From contig NC_088326.1 in the NCBI RefSeq assembly GCF_910592395.1, positions 5,089,001 to 5,153,000 of the forward strand: a stretch of 64,000 bases of DNA, read 5' to 3'. The notes under the pieces are model-generated. The model worked only from the letters and a program-made list of their open reading frames with translations. It ran no database searches and was not told where the DNA came from. The DNA is from Lineus longissimus (lineage: Eukaryota; Nemertea; Pilidiophora; Heteronemertea; Lineidae). This document shows positions 21,480-33,436 of this stretch, piece after piece. Within the stretch, counting starts at the first letter, position 1, and each line of letters opens with the position of its first letter. The position numbers were made by a program, and so were the translations under genes.

Positions 21480-24405
21480 CCGAGGAGCATGGCAAGGATA
21501 ATAAGAGGGAATTTGTTGGCTCCAAGGAAAGGATGTTTATCAACACCTACTTAAATGGTGTTTCTTCTTGTTTCTTGCTCGATTGTGGTGCTAGTTGTTC
21601 ATTTTTGTCCTTGGCTGCTTATCATAGGATACCCTAGAAGTTTAGACCACCTCTTCAGAAGCACAGAGCTGATATTCTGATGGCTGATGGTGAATCACAA
21701 CTTAATTATTTGGAAAAGTTGCCATGCCCGTGAGGATTCATAACACGTTTACGTTCAACTTAACGGTAACATACATGAAAGGTCTGGATTGAATCTGGGG
21801 AATGAACTTTTTGAACCAGTTAAATTCGATTTGAAGTTGAGCTCGGGTACTTATGCATTCCAAAGACAGGAATATCCGTTGATCTTTGAGCGCCACAGGA
21901 TACTACCCCATTCAGTTAGATTGGCTAAACCTCTGAAACTGCCACCGGGAGAGGAGACAGCTACGATAGCGCTGTTAAACATGCCATTTCGCAACCGGCA
22001 AGAAGTTATGTTGGAGCCGAGTGTGCATTTTGTGCAGAAATATGGTGTCCTACCAGCACGGTCCGTAACAATCCAGCAACGGAAACGTATCAACACTCCA
22101 GTTCAGCTATTCAACCCGAATGATGAAGCACTTGTGATACCGGAAGGGACGGTTATAGGATATGAGTTTCCAGCAGATACTCTGAAGGCAACTAATGATG
22201 AGCAAACGACTTATGTAGCTAGAACCTTATCGCCTAGTGAAAACCCTGCCGCTGACAATATGTCAACTGAACCATCATCTTTTGTTGACTTAGAGTAAGA
22301 TATTCCCGACCATCTATTTCTACTCTACACTTCATCGTGTAACGGTCTGCATGAGCAACAGAAACGACAGCTTGCACTCCTGCTTATGAAGTATTCATCT
22401 ACATTCTCAAGTTCCCCTACATATACTGGGTTGACTGACTTTGCCAGTGGTGAGATCAATACTGGTGATGCACAACCTATCCGACTTCCGTTACGTAGGC
22501 AGGGATATAGCCGGGAACAAGAAATTGAAAAGGCTGTGGATGATGGATTGGGGCGTGGTGTAATGGAGGACTCTGTCAGTCCCTGGGGCAAGCCCCCCTG
22601 TTATAGTGACGAAGAAGGATGGAACGGCCCGCTTCTGTGTGGATTTCCGGAAGTTGAACTCCGTCACTAAAACAGACTCCTATCCACTCCCACGATTTGA
22701 TGACTGTATTGATACGCTGCATGGGAAGACGTACTTCTGTACGTTAGATCTACAGTCGGGATATTGGCAGGTGCCACTGAAGTCCATTGAGGATAAAGAG
22801 AAGACTGCCTTTCTCACAAAAAAGGACTATTCCATTTTACGGTTCATTCTTTTGGTTTGTATACGCTCCCGCTACGTTTGAGCGACTTATGGAAAGGGTC
22901 CTTCGTGGTATTCAGTGGGAACGGTGCCTACTGTGTCTTGACGATGTCCTTGTGTTTGGTGCCACTTTTGAGGAAACAATTTCTAACATGGACAAAGTTC
23001 TAGCGAGATTGCAGTCATCTAATCTCAAGATCAAACCCAGCAAGTGTTCTTTACTCCAGCCTTCTGTACAGTATTTTGGTGATGTTATTTCGGGTCTTGG
23101 CATCCACCCGTTGAAGTCTAAACTTGAGTCTATTCAGGCTTGGCCTTCTTTGTCCTCTGTTCCTTGTCATAAGTTACGCACTGAGGTGAAGCGTTTTCTT
23201 GGTTTGGTAAGTTACTACCGCAGGTTTATTCGGAACATGAGTGACATTTCTGCGCCACTCTATGAGCTCACTAAGGCATTTTAGGTGTTGTTTGGTCTGT
23301 TGAGCATTTCAAGCCCTACTTGTATGGACATCAGTTTCTCTTGCGGACGGACAACTCAGCCGTTAGTCATATGCTGACTCTTAGTGATGCTAACGAACAG
23401 ATACAGAGATGGCAGTTGTTTCTCTCACAGTTTAAGTTTTCGACCATCCACCGCCCGGGAAGACACCATGTGAATGCTGATTTCATGAGCCGACTCCAGT
23501 GTGACCAATGTGACCGACAAGAAGTGCCAGAGCCAAATCGACCTACAGGCCATATTCGCAAGTTCCACCTTAAAGAATCCACAGATGTACCATCTTGTAC
23601 TCACACCAAGCAAACAGATGACAGCTTAGAAGAGGCCTGTAATGTCATCAAACGCCCACACAAGAAGATACCAGTCCCTCTGACACAGCAGCTTTTCGGT
23701 GAGGCACTTGAGAGAGTGTCCATCGACCTGATCGGCCCCCTCAAGGAAACTTCAAGAGGGTAGCCTCACGACGCCGTACAACCCCAAGAGCAATGGGCTT
23801 GTTGAAAACTTTAATAAGATTTTGAAGAGCATGCTGAATACGTATGTTTATGACCAGAAGGAAAGTACAGGATAATGGGATGTCATGTTGCCAATCTTTT
23901 TTTATGGCGTACAGGTCATCAGTACATGGTAGTACCGGAGAGACTCCCCACTTCATGCTAACTGGACGAGAGATGAAGGTGCCGATAAACCTGCTGTACA
24001 CGAAGCCGTCTAAAGACATGACGTCTGTTTCAACCTACGTCAGGCAGCTAGAAGATAGGCTGAACAAGGCATATGCTCTAGTATGGAATAATCTGAAATC
24101 GGTTCAGCGGATTCAGAAGAAAAGATACGAGACCAATAGTCCTGAGTAAAGATCACTGAAGGAGGGCAACTTTGTTTGGTACTATAACCCGAGAAAGGCG
24201 TTTAAATGAGATAAGCACTTACCATGGAAGGGACCCTATTTGGTTAAAGATATCCAGGAGGATTTCACTGTGACCATACAGTCGAATCCAGAGGGAGAAT
24301 TGTACAGGACTCATGCCGACAAGTTGCGAATAGCAAAAAATAGAATAGAAAAAAACATGGCCGCCACCTGTAGTAAGCAGACCCAAGAGCTCCAGAAAAT
24401 GTAGA
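21480..24405 (+). pseudogene. pol: Broken pol: protease, reverse transcriptase, RNase H remnant, integrase
   Basis: The order is that of Ty3/gypsy. The protease shows LLDCGAS (near 21580), where families have D-S/T-G. The reverse transcriptase runs about 22480-23284, with FCVDFRKLNSVT, TLDLQSGYWQV and CLDDVLVF (near 22935); the usual first residue of the last motif is Tyr. Most of RNase H is deleted near 23285; its end survives (RTDNSAVSHML). The integrase start VSIDLIGP is followed at 23763 by a stop and a deletion that removes two of the three catalytic acids. The C-terminal part, with TPYNPKSNGLVENFNK, continues in broken frames to 24405. At least five frame breaks make this non-functional. 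Confidence 0.85.
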
Positions 24406-24442
24406 AAGTCAGAGACTCTGCAAACAGCTAGGCAGCCCATTC

Positions 24443-25330
24443 TTGGTAAATGGATACATAAGGATGTCAGGATCAGACCAGGCTACAAGTAAAACACCAG
24501 TTGAAAGGTTATACTCAATTTTTACCAAGAAAAGAGATCGCCCTCTAAGTTCAGGTGGATCAAGTTCAGGAGGGACCGTCTCACAGGTGAAAAAAATTGC
24601 AAAAATTCAAGGTGAGGAATTAGAGACTGTGAAAATGGATTTGCTTGGTGAATTTGAGGAGGAGTCTCAGGATTCTTGTACTGGTAAAGCATTGAAAGAC
24701 TTTGACTCCAAAATGGAAACGTGTTTCAAGGAGTTTAAGGAACAAATACGTGCATATCTGAAAAATGTGATAGAAGAAATGAATGGAAAAATAAATGAAC
24801 TGGACACACGTGTGAAAGTTTTAGAAACTGAGTTAGACAAAAGTAAAGGATACATTAGCCCAAAAGAAACAAAGAAGGAGCTCAACAGACAGGCCCAGTA
24901 CTCAAGAAAGGACAATGCTCGAATGTTCAATGTAAAGGAGGAGAAAGACGAGGACGTAAAGCAGGTAGTTTGTAACATCATAAGGTGGAAACTTAAGATC
25001 GAGATTTCCCCTGCTGACGTATCTGCTGCCCACAGACTGCCGAAATCCAAGAAGTCCATGACGCAAAAGTATAAGCCCATCATAATTCGGTTCAAAGACA
25101 GGGGGCTCAGGCACTCTGTTTTGTCGAATAGGAAGCAGCTGAAGGGGTCCGGAATATCGATTGCAGAAGACATGACTCGAGATAACGTTTCCTTGGTGCG
25201 CCAAGCAGAGGAGTCGGGGCTGTTCGAGGCTGTGTGGTTCATCAATGGAAAAGTCAGGGCAAAAGATAAAAATGGGAAAATTCACACCCTAGACCTTTTT
25301 GATGACTTTAAACAGATAATCAAGCAGTAA
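24443..25330 (+). CDS. LINE ORF1 protein, 295 aa
   Basis: An intact frame. Residues about 70-145 form a predicted coiled coil (charged heptads around FKEQIRAYLKNVIEEMNGKI). Residues about 150-245 form an L1-type RRM region with the conserved phrases DVSAAHRLP, PIIIRFKDR and SIAEDMT. The last ~50 residues match the C-terminal domain. ORF1 proteins of L1/Tx1 elements trimerise and bind the element RNA. A Met at codon 8 (24464) is an alternative start. Confidence 0.8.
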   Translation: MVNGYIRMSGSDQATSKTPVERLYSIFTKKRDRPLSSGGSSSGGTVSQVKKIAKIQGEELETVKMDLLGEFEEESQDSCTGKALKDFDSKMETCFKEFKEQIRAYLKNVIEEMNGKINELDTRVKVLETELDKSKGYISPKETKKELNRQAQYSRKDNARMFNVKEEKDEDVKQVVCNIIRWKLKIEISPADVSAAHRLPKSKKSMTQKYKPIIIRFKDRGLRHSVLSNRKQLKGSGISIAEDMTRDNVSLVRQAEESGLFEAVWFINGKVRAKDKNGKIHTLDLFDDFKQIIKQ

Positions 25331-26312
25331 ACAACGACATGCGACACATGGACTAATGTGAGACATTGTTTTTGTTTTTGCTCTCCTACCGCCTGTCGCT
25401 CTAGAGGCACAAAACAAAATACATCACATTCACATGTGACTTCACGAAATAAGCAACTTACAATCTTTTCAATGTGGAATTACGAATTCAGTGACATTAA
25501 GTGATCTGTATTCTGGAGGACGCTTATATATAAGAAACTTGGATAATGTGCGAAACATATTTCGTATATAACGTATGGATTATTTGTGTGACATCTAACC
25601 CCTATATAACGTATGGACTATTGTGTGACATTTAGTCCTAGAACATATGGATTACTATGTGCGACATCTAAGGTTTGTGACTGAGTGAACTGTTATACTT
25701 AACAAACGGACAAATAATGTAATGTGTCTTGAGAGATTTGTACTAAATTTCCCTTTTGTGTGGGTGTTTTTAAGATTGTGATAAAATTACACAGTGACAC
25801 ATATAGTATCATAAGACTATCCTATTACAAGTTAAGACAATATCAACATGTGATCTTTCTAGAAACTTCAATATGGATACAAGTAAATCCCAAAAAATTG
25901 TTAATATTTAATCCTAATATTTAGACTCGGGGAAAACCCTTTACAAGATGAGTGTATATTTTTGAGACGGCCCCCATAAATAGTACACGTGTGCCCACTT
26001 CTTTTGTGCTGTTAAAGCTCACTGGTACACACCCTAATCCATTGCTTTTGTACATGTTTGTGAACTTTGGTGCCAGTCTTCACTTTGGTCATTTCTTTTT
26101 GCTATTGTGAGGTACCCATGTTGGTACAAGTAGAGGGCTAGACTTGAGTCTCAGTTAATCATTACTGGTCATGAATGGGCTGACCAGGCTAGTTATTTCT
26201 TTTCTGCTACAATTGGTTGGTGACCAGGCTTAGGGAATAAGCCGCCTATTTTTCAACCACTACTGTATTGTAATTGACATTTTGTAATAGCACTTGCACG
26301 CACGCACTCAAC
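25331..26312. other. LINE inter-ORF region
   Basis: About 1 kb without a supported gene. It has three loose copies of a phrase like ACGTATGGATTATTTGTG with GTGCGACATCTAA-type neighbours (25545-25670), a small tandem repeat. It is unusually long for an L1-type spacer, so it could hold a further unrecognised insertion. Confidence 0.4.
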
Positions 26313-29300
26313 ATGAGCCTTTGCTTTAGAACATGTAATGTTAGGGGCTTAGCGGACAAAACCAAAAGACATGATGCCTTTAACTACTTAAAACAAAAAG
26401 CAAAAGATATAAACTTCATTCAAGAAAGCCACTCGACTAATGAAAACTTCAAGAAATGAACGGAGGAATGGGGCTACACAGCCTTCTTCGCTAATCATAA
26501 AAGCAATAGTAGAGGAGTTGGAATTCTGTTCAAAAATTCATTTGAATACACCTTATACGATAAATGCCTAGATGAAGAAGGGAGATACATAATTCTAGAG
26601 TTGACGGTGCATAATACCCGCCTATTGCTAGTAAACGTATATGGGCCGAACGACGACAATCCTATCTTCTTTGAAACTCTCAAACAAAAAATCTGCCACT
26701 ACCAAAATCTACCAATCATCTGGGGAGGAGACTACAATGTTGTACAAAGTTATGGACTAGACACCTCAAATATTCACAAAATGAACAACCCAAAAGCTCA
26801 CGAAAAACTATTGCAAATAAAAGATGACATGGATTTGCAAGATCCTTGGAGAATAAAACACCCGACAACTCGAACGTTTACATGGCACAGTGGAAAGAAA
26901 CAGAGTAGACTTGACTATTTCCTAGTGTCAGGAGATATTTTAGACAATGTTAATGAAATCAAAATAAAACCAGGATATAAAAGCGATCACGCAGCAGTAG
27001 AAATGTGCATCAAATTCAATGAACAAAAAAAGGACCAGGCATCTGGAAGTTTAACAACTCACTTCTGAGAGATCAAACGTACGTCAAAGAAATCAAGCAA
27101 TGTATGAAAGAAACCATCAATGAGTACAGTGAAAGGAGGGATCATGAAAAGCCAACAGAGGAAAGAAATTTTAATATCAACGTCCAACTTCTCTTTGAAA
27201 TATTGAAAATGAAGATACGAGGCAAAACAATAGCTTATTCCACTCATCTAAAGAAAAGAATGAATGCAGACGAAAAAGACCTGGAAAGAAGAATTGATCA
27301 ACTCTATAAATCATATTCGGATGAGCCGAATGAACAAAACCTTGCCAAATATCACGAGGCACAAACAGAACTAGAAACACTTCGGGAGAAAAAGATCGAG
27401 GGCATAATGATACGGGCGAAAGCAAAATGGCACTGCGAAGGAGAGAGGGGAAGTAAATTTTTCCTAAATCTGGAGAATAAACATTACACAGAAAAAACCG
27501 TGAAAAGATTAATCAAGGAGGATGGACAAGAGGTGACAGACATAGAGGATATAATGAAAGAACAAGTACAATTCTACCAAAAGTTGTACTCTGAGAAGAA
27601 ACAACACAAAGATCCACTGATCGAGAATATGTTCTTCCCACCAGACAAAAATGAAGTTCAACAACTAAAGGAAATGGACAAACAACATATAGAGAGTGAC
27701 TTAGATGCCGCAGAACTATACAACACACTCAAGGCAATGAAAAACAATACTTCTCCAGGAGCAGACGGATTAACTGTGGAGTTTTATAAATTTTTCTGGA
27801 AAGACTTAAGAACCCTCCTAAGTAAATCAATAAACTATGCGTTCCGCGTTGGTAAACTCTCAGATTTCCAAAGGTTAGGAATCATAACATGTCTTCCCAA
27901 GCCAGGCAAAGCCAAAGAGTTTGTCAAGAATTGGCGTCCGATAAGCTTGCTCAATATTGACTACAAAATTCTATCAGGTACTCTTGCAGGAAGAATGAAA
28001 AAACCACTCCAATACCTGATCTCACACAATCAAAAAGGATTCTTAAAAAATCGGACCTTAGGACAATGTACAAGACTGATATACGATTTGATATACGAGT
28101 TAAGACGACGGAAGATGGAGGGCATATTATTACTGATAGACTACGAGAAAGCCTTCGACTCTGTAAAATGGGAACATATTGATAACTCGTTGAAGTACTT
28201 TAATTTTGGCAATAATTTTAGAAAATGGATCAAAATACTATACACGGATGTTAAAAGCTGCATTTTGAACAACGGGCACTTGTCGTCACGTTTTAGTATA
28301 GAGCGGGGAGTACGTCAGGGAGACCCTCTATCGCCATACCTATTCATACTCGCCACGGAAGTACTCACACTGACACTGAAGAGAAACGCAAATATCAAAG
28401 GCCTGGAGATCGGAGGCTCGGAATTCCTGAATAGTCTGTACGCAGATGATACCTGTTTGATATTGGAAAATAATGAAAAATCAATGACTGCGGCCTTGGA
28501 AATACTAGACAACTTTGAAAAATGCTCTGGCTTGAAGATAAATAATGCAAAAACAGTTGCTATAAAATTAGGAGATGATGGGACCTTTTATAATCAAGGA
28601 GCAGGGAAAGATTTAGTTTGGCAACATAAGGGAAAGTTCACACTGTTAGGCATTGACTTCAACTTGGATGAGGAAGATATTACAAGATGTAACTATCTGA
28701 AGAAAATGGCAAGCTTTAAAAATACCCTCAACATATGGACATTCAGAAACCTTACAATCTTTGGGAAAACTACCATCATAAAATCTCTAGCACTACCAAA
28801 AATAGTTCATCTTTTTACTGCTCTTCCAAACCCCCCAGAAAATATTCTCAAAGAACTACAAAACGCCTGCTTTCATTTCATATGGGGTAACACGGACAAA
28901 ATCAAGCGCACAGTCATGTATAACAAACTAGAAGAAGGAGGGCTAAAGATCCCACACATAGAAACTTTCTGCAAAAGCCTTAAAATAACATGGATAAAAC
29001 GGATCCTAAATGACTTAGACTTCGATGACTGGAAAATACTTCTCAATACCTATACCGAAAAATATGGAGGTAATTATATTTGGCTTGCAAAGGAGGAAAA
29101 ACCATCTTTCTACGAACATCTAAACCCTTTTTGGAAAGATGTGTTTCAGGCTTGGTATGAGTTAAAATTCCAAAATAGATTAGAAGAGGAAGATCCAAGA
29201 AATGAACCATTATTCTACAACTGCAAGATAAAAATAGGAAGAAACTCATTTTTCATCAAAGAATGGTATCAAAGAGGAATAACACACATAAATGACATAA

Positions 29301-30004
29301 TTGACAATCAGGGAAACTTCAAAACATGGAATGACATAAAAACCACAGTTGGCGACACAAGTAACTTCCTACAGTATATAGGATTAAAAAGGGCAGTACC
29401 CAAAACCTGGAAAGACAAACTAAAAGGCAAAAATTAGGAACGATACAAGATCAACTACTAAAAAAAAATACAGAATACCCCAAAACCAAACAGGTTCACC
29501 TACTCGAAAATGATAGAGAAGACAACCATCAAAGCTATCAGCACACAGAACAAATGGAAGGAAAAATTAGGGGAAACTACGGATGAAGAGGCTTGGAACA
29601 AACTCTACACCATACCATTAACATGCACCAAAGATACCAGACTAAGAGCCCTACAATTTAAAATCCTACACCGAATTATTCCAACAAATATATTCCTATA
29701 CCAAGCAAAACTTGCAAATACAACAAACTGCTCCTTTTGCACAATATACACTGAAACTATAGAACATTTATTCTGGGACTGTCAAAAATCTAAAAATATA
29801 TGGCTTCAAATGGGAGATTTCTTAAAACAAAAACAAATAACTTACAACTTCAATAAAACCAATGTTCTGCTGGGAGATATAAAGGGGTCATGTCTTATTG
29901 AACAGCTAAAATTAATCATAAAAGAATTCATTTACACATCAAAACTAAAGGAAGAGGACTTAAATTTTAAAAAAACTACAAAACATCATCAAATACAAAG
30001 CTAA
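26313..30004 (+). pseudogene. LINE ORF2: endonuclease and reverse transcriptase, three breaks
   Basis: The apurinic-type endonuclease lies at 26313-27064, with TCNVRGL, QESHST, GGDYNVV, SRLDYFLVSG and the SDHAAV end motif. A TGA at 26457 interrupts it. A frameshift near 27060 leads to the long frame 27104-29437, which holds the reverse transcriptase: NWRPISLLNIDYKI, DYEKAFDSVKW, GVRQGDPLSPYLF and the catalytic YADDTCL (near 28440). Stops between 29437 and 29510 separate the C-terminal part, which ends with a Cys/His motif (CSFCTIYTETIEHLFWDC). The domain order and motifs fit the L1/Tx1 group. Confidence 0.85.
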
Positions 30005-30370
30005 TATAGAAAAGAATTACACAAACCCCAATGAACATTACCAAAAATGGAAAAATATCGTTTAAACAAATAGAGCCCAACCCCTTACAATCAATAAAGA
30101 ACAACAACAAACAAACATGTTCCATGCACCTGCACCTCTGCACATGCACCAATAGTGCACTTTTATATTTCAAAACTTTCCCTATGTATAATTAAGGACT
30201 TTAAAGAATACTAACAATCCTTTACCCTTTCCATACTCGGCCTCCACAAAAAGGTTTTTTTTCCGTGAAATGTCAATATAGAAAAAAAGAAAAATGTATA
30301 ATGTAAAATTTAAAATGTAAAAAAAGAAAGTACTAGGGAAATAAAAATATATATTACAAAAAAAAAAAAG

Positions 30371-31775
30371 TTGCTAATAGCACAGGGTGTTGACATGGAA
30401 AAGTGGATGTGCAATGGTTAGTTGTGCGTGTGCTCGAGTATTCGCGCATCCTTAATTCTGCATGGTTGTGTGTGTGACAGGGTTATCACTGTAATGTGTG
30501 AGAGTGACATATTTCGGATGTTTTGACCAGGAGTAATCTCTCACCGATGGATAATTGTAGTATGGATGGAGCTGACATGGTGTGCTTGTGTAGCGTGCTT
30601 GCGTGTATGATTGATGGGCCTGAATTCACCCTGTATGCATGATTTGTTTGTGTTGCATGTTCTTCTGTTTTGCATGTCATTCTGCCGTCTGGATGAATTC
30701 CTGGCTACCACCAGCATTAGACTGGCGCGTAAATCATACCCAGTGGGGTATTGGTATTTTTGCCACTGTTTTCTGTTAGGAGATCTCTCCTTAAAATATA
30801 GGGACTACTTGGTATTGCTATTTTGTGCAATCTGAAATTTTGGAGCTAGATGGTGCTTGATACATGTGAGTTTTCTACGGTTGTCATGTTTAGTCACTCT
30901 GCATTTTGCTTGCATTTTTCTGTATACTGATAGGACGCTTAGTGTACATGATGTGTGTATGTTTTATTATTATATAACCTGTCGCCACCTACTTTCATTT
31001 TGGATGTCGATACTGTGACACTTATTGCCAACATGCGTGCCTTTACACTCGTTCTATGTGAGTGAACGCTATGAACTATCTAGACTGACTGGATTGCTGC
31101 CTGTCGTCTATGATGTTACTATGATAATATACATGTCGTATATTGACCAGGTTAATTCTGCTGGTCAAACTTTCTCTTATAGTCCAGTGATAATATGGAA
31201 CTAGTATGTGATTAATGAGGAATGAGGATGAGGATGTGATTACTCAGGATTCCAAGTTAATCAGCAGATACTGGCTTCATATATTTTGGATATTGTGTTT
31301 TGATATTGGTATTATATTTGATACTTGCTGCTTCAATTACCAATGTCTTCTTTTGATATGAATGTACATAGTATTGGTATTTTTGTCATTGCACCAGTAG
31401 CCATGGTAGCAACATGTGTGATTTTATTTTCATGTGTCTGTGGTTCTGTGTTCAATTTATTTATTTGTGGATTTTTTTTTCCTACCCCCATACTCGACTA
31501 CTTGGTACATTTAAATACTCACACGGTTGTTCTCGGTTCGTTACTGGAATGTTCTCTTGGTATGACAGGTATTTTGTCGCCTGTCATGTGTGTCTTGACA
31601 TGGTTAATGTCGTAATATTTGGTCTTATTTTCCTTTTGGTTTTTCCTTTGGTGTTCCGTGCCAGTCTTGGTCTCACGGGTGCATTGTATGCTTGTTATTT
31701 TGTCTTTGTAGGCCTTTATGATCAATGTTAGTTGAGTGGTATGTTTCGGGCGTATGGCCGGAGCTGTCATACGCT
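30371..31775. other. 3' region of the LTR element
   Basis: About 1.4 kb between the LINE tail and the polypurine tract. No env-like or other supported gene was found. Short hydrophobic frames at 31325-31731 have no motif support. Confidence 0.4.
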
Positions 31776-31789
31776 TAGGAGGGGGGTGA
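31776..31789 (+). promoter_or_regulatory. Polypurine tract of the LTR element
   Basis: TAGGAGGGGGGTGA lies directly against the 3' LTR start (TGTACTG), the expected place for the plus-strand primer of reverse transcription. Confidence 0.8.
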
Positions 31790-32029
31790 TGTACTGTATC
31801 ACCCAGCATACCATTGCCCTTTAAGAGGTTAGAGAGACCGGCCGGTGGCGCCCAACTTTGTAATGGTTTTGCCATTGTGGCGTTTTGTAGAACTACTTGT
31901 TCTGTTACGTGCTGTGTGCGTTTTTTCGACATGTTTTTATTCCGATGATTAAAACCAGTTTAACAACATCCTGCGATTTGATCTTCTCTTCAATCAGATC
32001 ACGAGGCCGTTGACCAGGAGGTCAATACA
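31790..32029 (+). repeat. 3' LTR
   Basis: The direct repeat of 15746-15983. After its end CAATACA the sequence CACCACCAGGACC resembles the Pro-coding linker that precedes the 5' LTR, so Polinton copy C resumes here. Confidence 0.85.
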
Positions 32030-32043
32030 CACCACCAGGACCT

Positions 32044-32415
32044 TAATGTAATCCTTATGAAAATAACTGAAAGAACACAGCTTTCATATAAAAACACAAC
32101 TTGTTCTCTTCACACCTGGACTCTGAATCATTGAAATGACGCAAGTCACAAATCACAACAAACCCACATGTTTGATTGTTGACAAATACCATATTTTGGT
32201 AATGACATCACCAATCTAATTATAATACTGTAAACTGGCTTCTGATTAGTTGCTTAGGTCGCTAGGCAAATACCACAATGCATTATCCAAGATGGATGGT
32301 TTTTTAGCAGACAACCAAGGTAATATCATCAAAACCTGCATTTTCTAACAGAATCCAATCAGTTAAAGACTTAATTACTAGTTCAACTGATAAATAAACA
32401 CATATAGTTCATATA
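32044..32415. other. Extra ~370-bp insertion in the Polinton linker
   Basis: The Pro-linker coding sequence breaks after GGACCT at about 32043 and resumes at about 32416 with AAACCTACACCAC. The piece between has no coding capacity and no recognised repeat ends. It may be a SINE or MITE. Confidence 0.45.
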
Positions 32416-32666
32416 GATTACATAAACCTACACCACTAGAACCTAAACCAGAACCATCAGTACCAGATAATGTAAAAGCAGGTCTCAAGAAGTTTGCTAA
32501 TTGGCTTAAGGAACTGGCTAAGAATGCAGCAGCTGCTTTACCTGGAATAATCGGGTATATTGTCTCATTCCTATTGAAAACAGTGGCTAGTGTTGTTGGT
32601 TTTCTGACTGAACGCATGATCATAGTATTTTCTATTATCGCTACCTCAATAATGTTAATCAAGTAA
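32416..32666 (+). pseudogene. Coiled-coil/membrane protein, C-terminal part (copy C)
   Basis: It continues the gene cut at 15745. A Pro/Glu linker leads to KAGLKKFANWLKELAKN, then two hydrophobic segments (ALPGIIGYIVSFLLKTV and a Met/Ile-rich one), then TAA at 32664. It aligns with 60930-61200 of copy B over its whole length, but the C-terminal basic tail is shorter. The amphipathic helix plus hydrophobic hairpin suggests membrane insertion. Confidence 0.7.
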
Positions 32667-32713
32667 TACTTCTTAATACGGTGACTTATGATTTACATTA
32701 ATAATAAATAGAA

Positions 32714-32943
32714 TGGCAACAGGATATTCATTAGACACTGATAAGAGTTCATAAGATTCACTTGGTTTGAAGGCTGATTGACAACATCACATTATCACTC
32801 ATAACCCATCTTCTGCTAATCCCAAAGAAACACTGTATGTTAGAATACCGACATTGAGAGAGAATACATTCTTTGTACCAAAATCTCTTTATCTTTCTGC
32901 TGATGTCACCGTTTCCGGGGATTCCAAAAACAGTGTGGTTAAA
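32714..32943 (+). pseudogene. Capsid-like protein, N-terminal fragment
   Basis: From ATG 32714 the frame encodes YSLDTDKS, then after two in-frame stops THNPSSANPKETLYVRIP and SLYLSADVTVSGDSKN. I associate this with the start of a beta-rich capsid protein of invertebrate Polinton-like elements, by pattern and position (between the membrane protein and the ATPase). It then runs directly into the tail of the opposite-strand ATPase, so the rest of the capsid gene has been deleted here. Calling it capsid is an inference. Confidence 0.5.
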
Positions 32944-33432
32944 GCCGAGGACAGACTACCATCTATTGCTCATCAAGATCAAAAAACAGATGTAGGGTCA
33001 CCTGGCAAGTCACTCTTGCTGGCCGCAACAACTGTGCGTTCACACCAATGTCAGGCCCAGGCAGTTTTAGCTACCGGAAAAGGCAAGATTACATAACTCA
33101 GACACCTTCTTCTTTGTGTCTCTCAAATTAGCACAGTCATCAATTAAAAATAATGTGTTTGTTCCATTGAAGGTTACAGTAGCAAATTTAAGCACAATGT
33201 CCAAATTACTTGCCACTGCTTCAGGATTAATTATGCAGACGTTGTTGTCTTGGTAAATCTATTTCCTTTCATATGTCTTATTATTGAAATATGTTGGACA
33301 GAAAATTACTATGCTCTGGAACTTGTTATGATACTCCTTTTCTAAGAGATCAAGAACAAAATGTGTCTTACCACAATTGGTGACACCAGAGATGAGCATG
33401 TTATGTGGCTCGTAAATAAATACTTCACCCAT
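32930..33432 (-). pseudogene. FtsK/HerA-type genome-packaging ATPase
   Basis: ATG at 33432. It shows a Walker A motif SGVTNCGKTHFV near residue 20 and, after a TAG and a frameshift near 33255, a Walker B motif TLFLIDDC near 33155. Further on, LHLFFDLDEQ near 32975 fits the conserved end of Polinton packaging ATPases. Such ATPases are expected to pump DNA into capsids. The start is only 4 bp from the divergent integrase start, a compact arrangement. The N-terminus is short and the gene has several breaks. Confidence 0.75.
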
Positions 33433-33436
33433 TTAA

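Larger units (their letters stand above)
24430..30370 (+). mobile_element. L1/Tx1-like LINE nested in the LTR element
   Basis: A two-ORF non-LTR retrotransposon inserted after the integrase end of the gypsy pol. It ends with an A-tract at 30358-30369, after which gypsy 3' sequence resumes. The 5' border is placed just before ORF1 and is uncertain by some tens of bases. No clean target-site duplication was seen. Confidence 0.8.
15746..32029 (+). mobile_element. Ty3/gypsy-like LTR retrotransposon, with nested insertions
   Basis: Two direct repeats of about 240 bp, starting TGTACTG and ending CAATACA, bound this element (15746-15983 and 31790-32029). The 5' LTR is followed directly by TTGGCAGACTCCGG, a candidate primer-binding site. 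The 3' LTR is preceded by a purine tract (AGGAGGGGGGTGA). Inside are gag and a broken pol in the same orientation. It lies inside the Pro-rich linker of a Polinton gene. An R1 copy (18935-19774) and an L1/Tx1-like LINE (about 24430-30370) are inserted in it. I could not find a clean target-site duplication. Confidence 0.85.

Noticed and set aside
24667-25245. 192-aa minus-strand ORF opposite LINE ORF1
   Set aside because: Shadow of ORF1; Ser-rich with no motif.
15741-32034. Target-site duplication of the LTR element
   Set aside because: The bases flanking the two LTRs (CTACA and CACCA) do not match. The repetitive Pro codons make short matches meaningless.
32854-33096. The whole 80-aa plus ORF as one capsid gene
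   Set aside because: Only its first ~30 residues match the capsid-like frame. From about 32940 it is the antisense of the ATPase tail.
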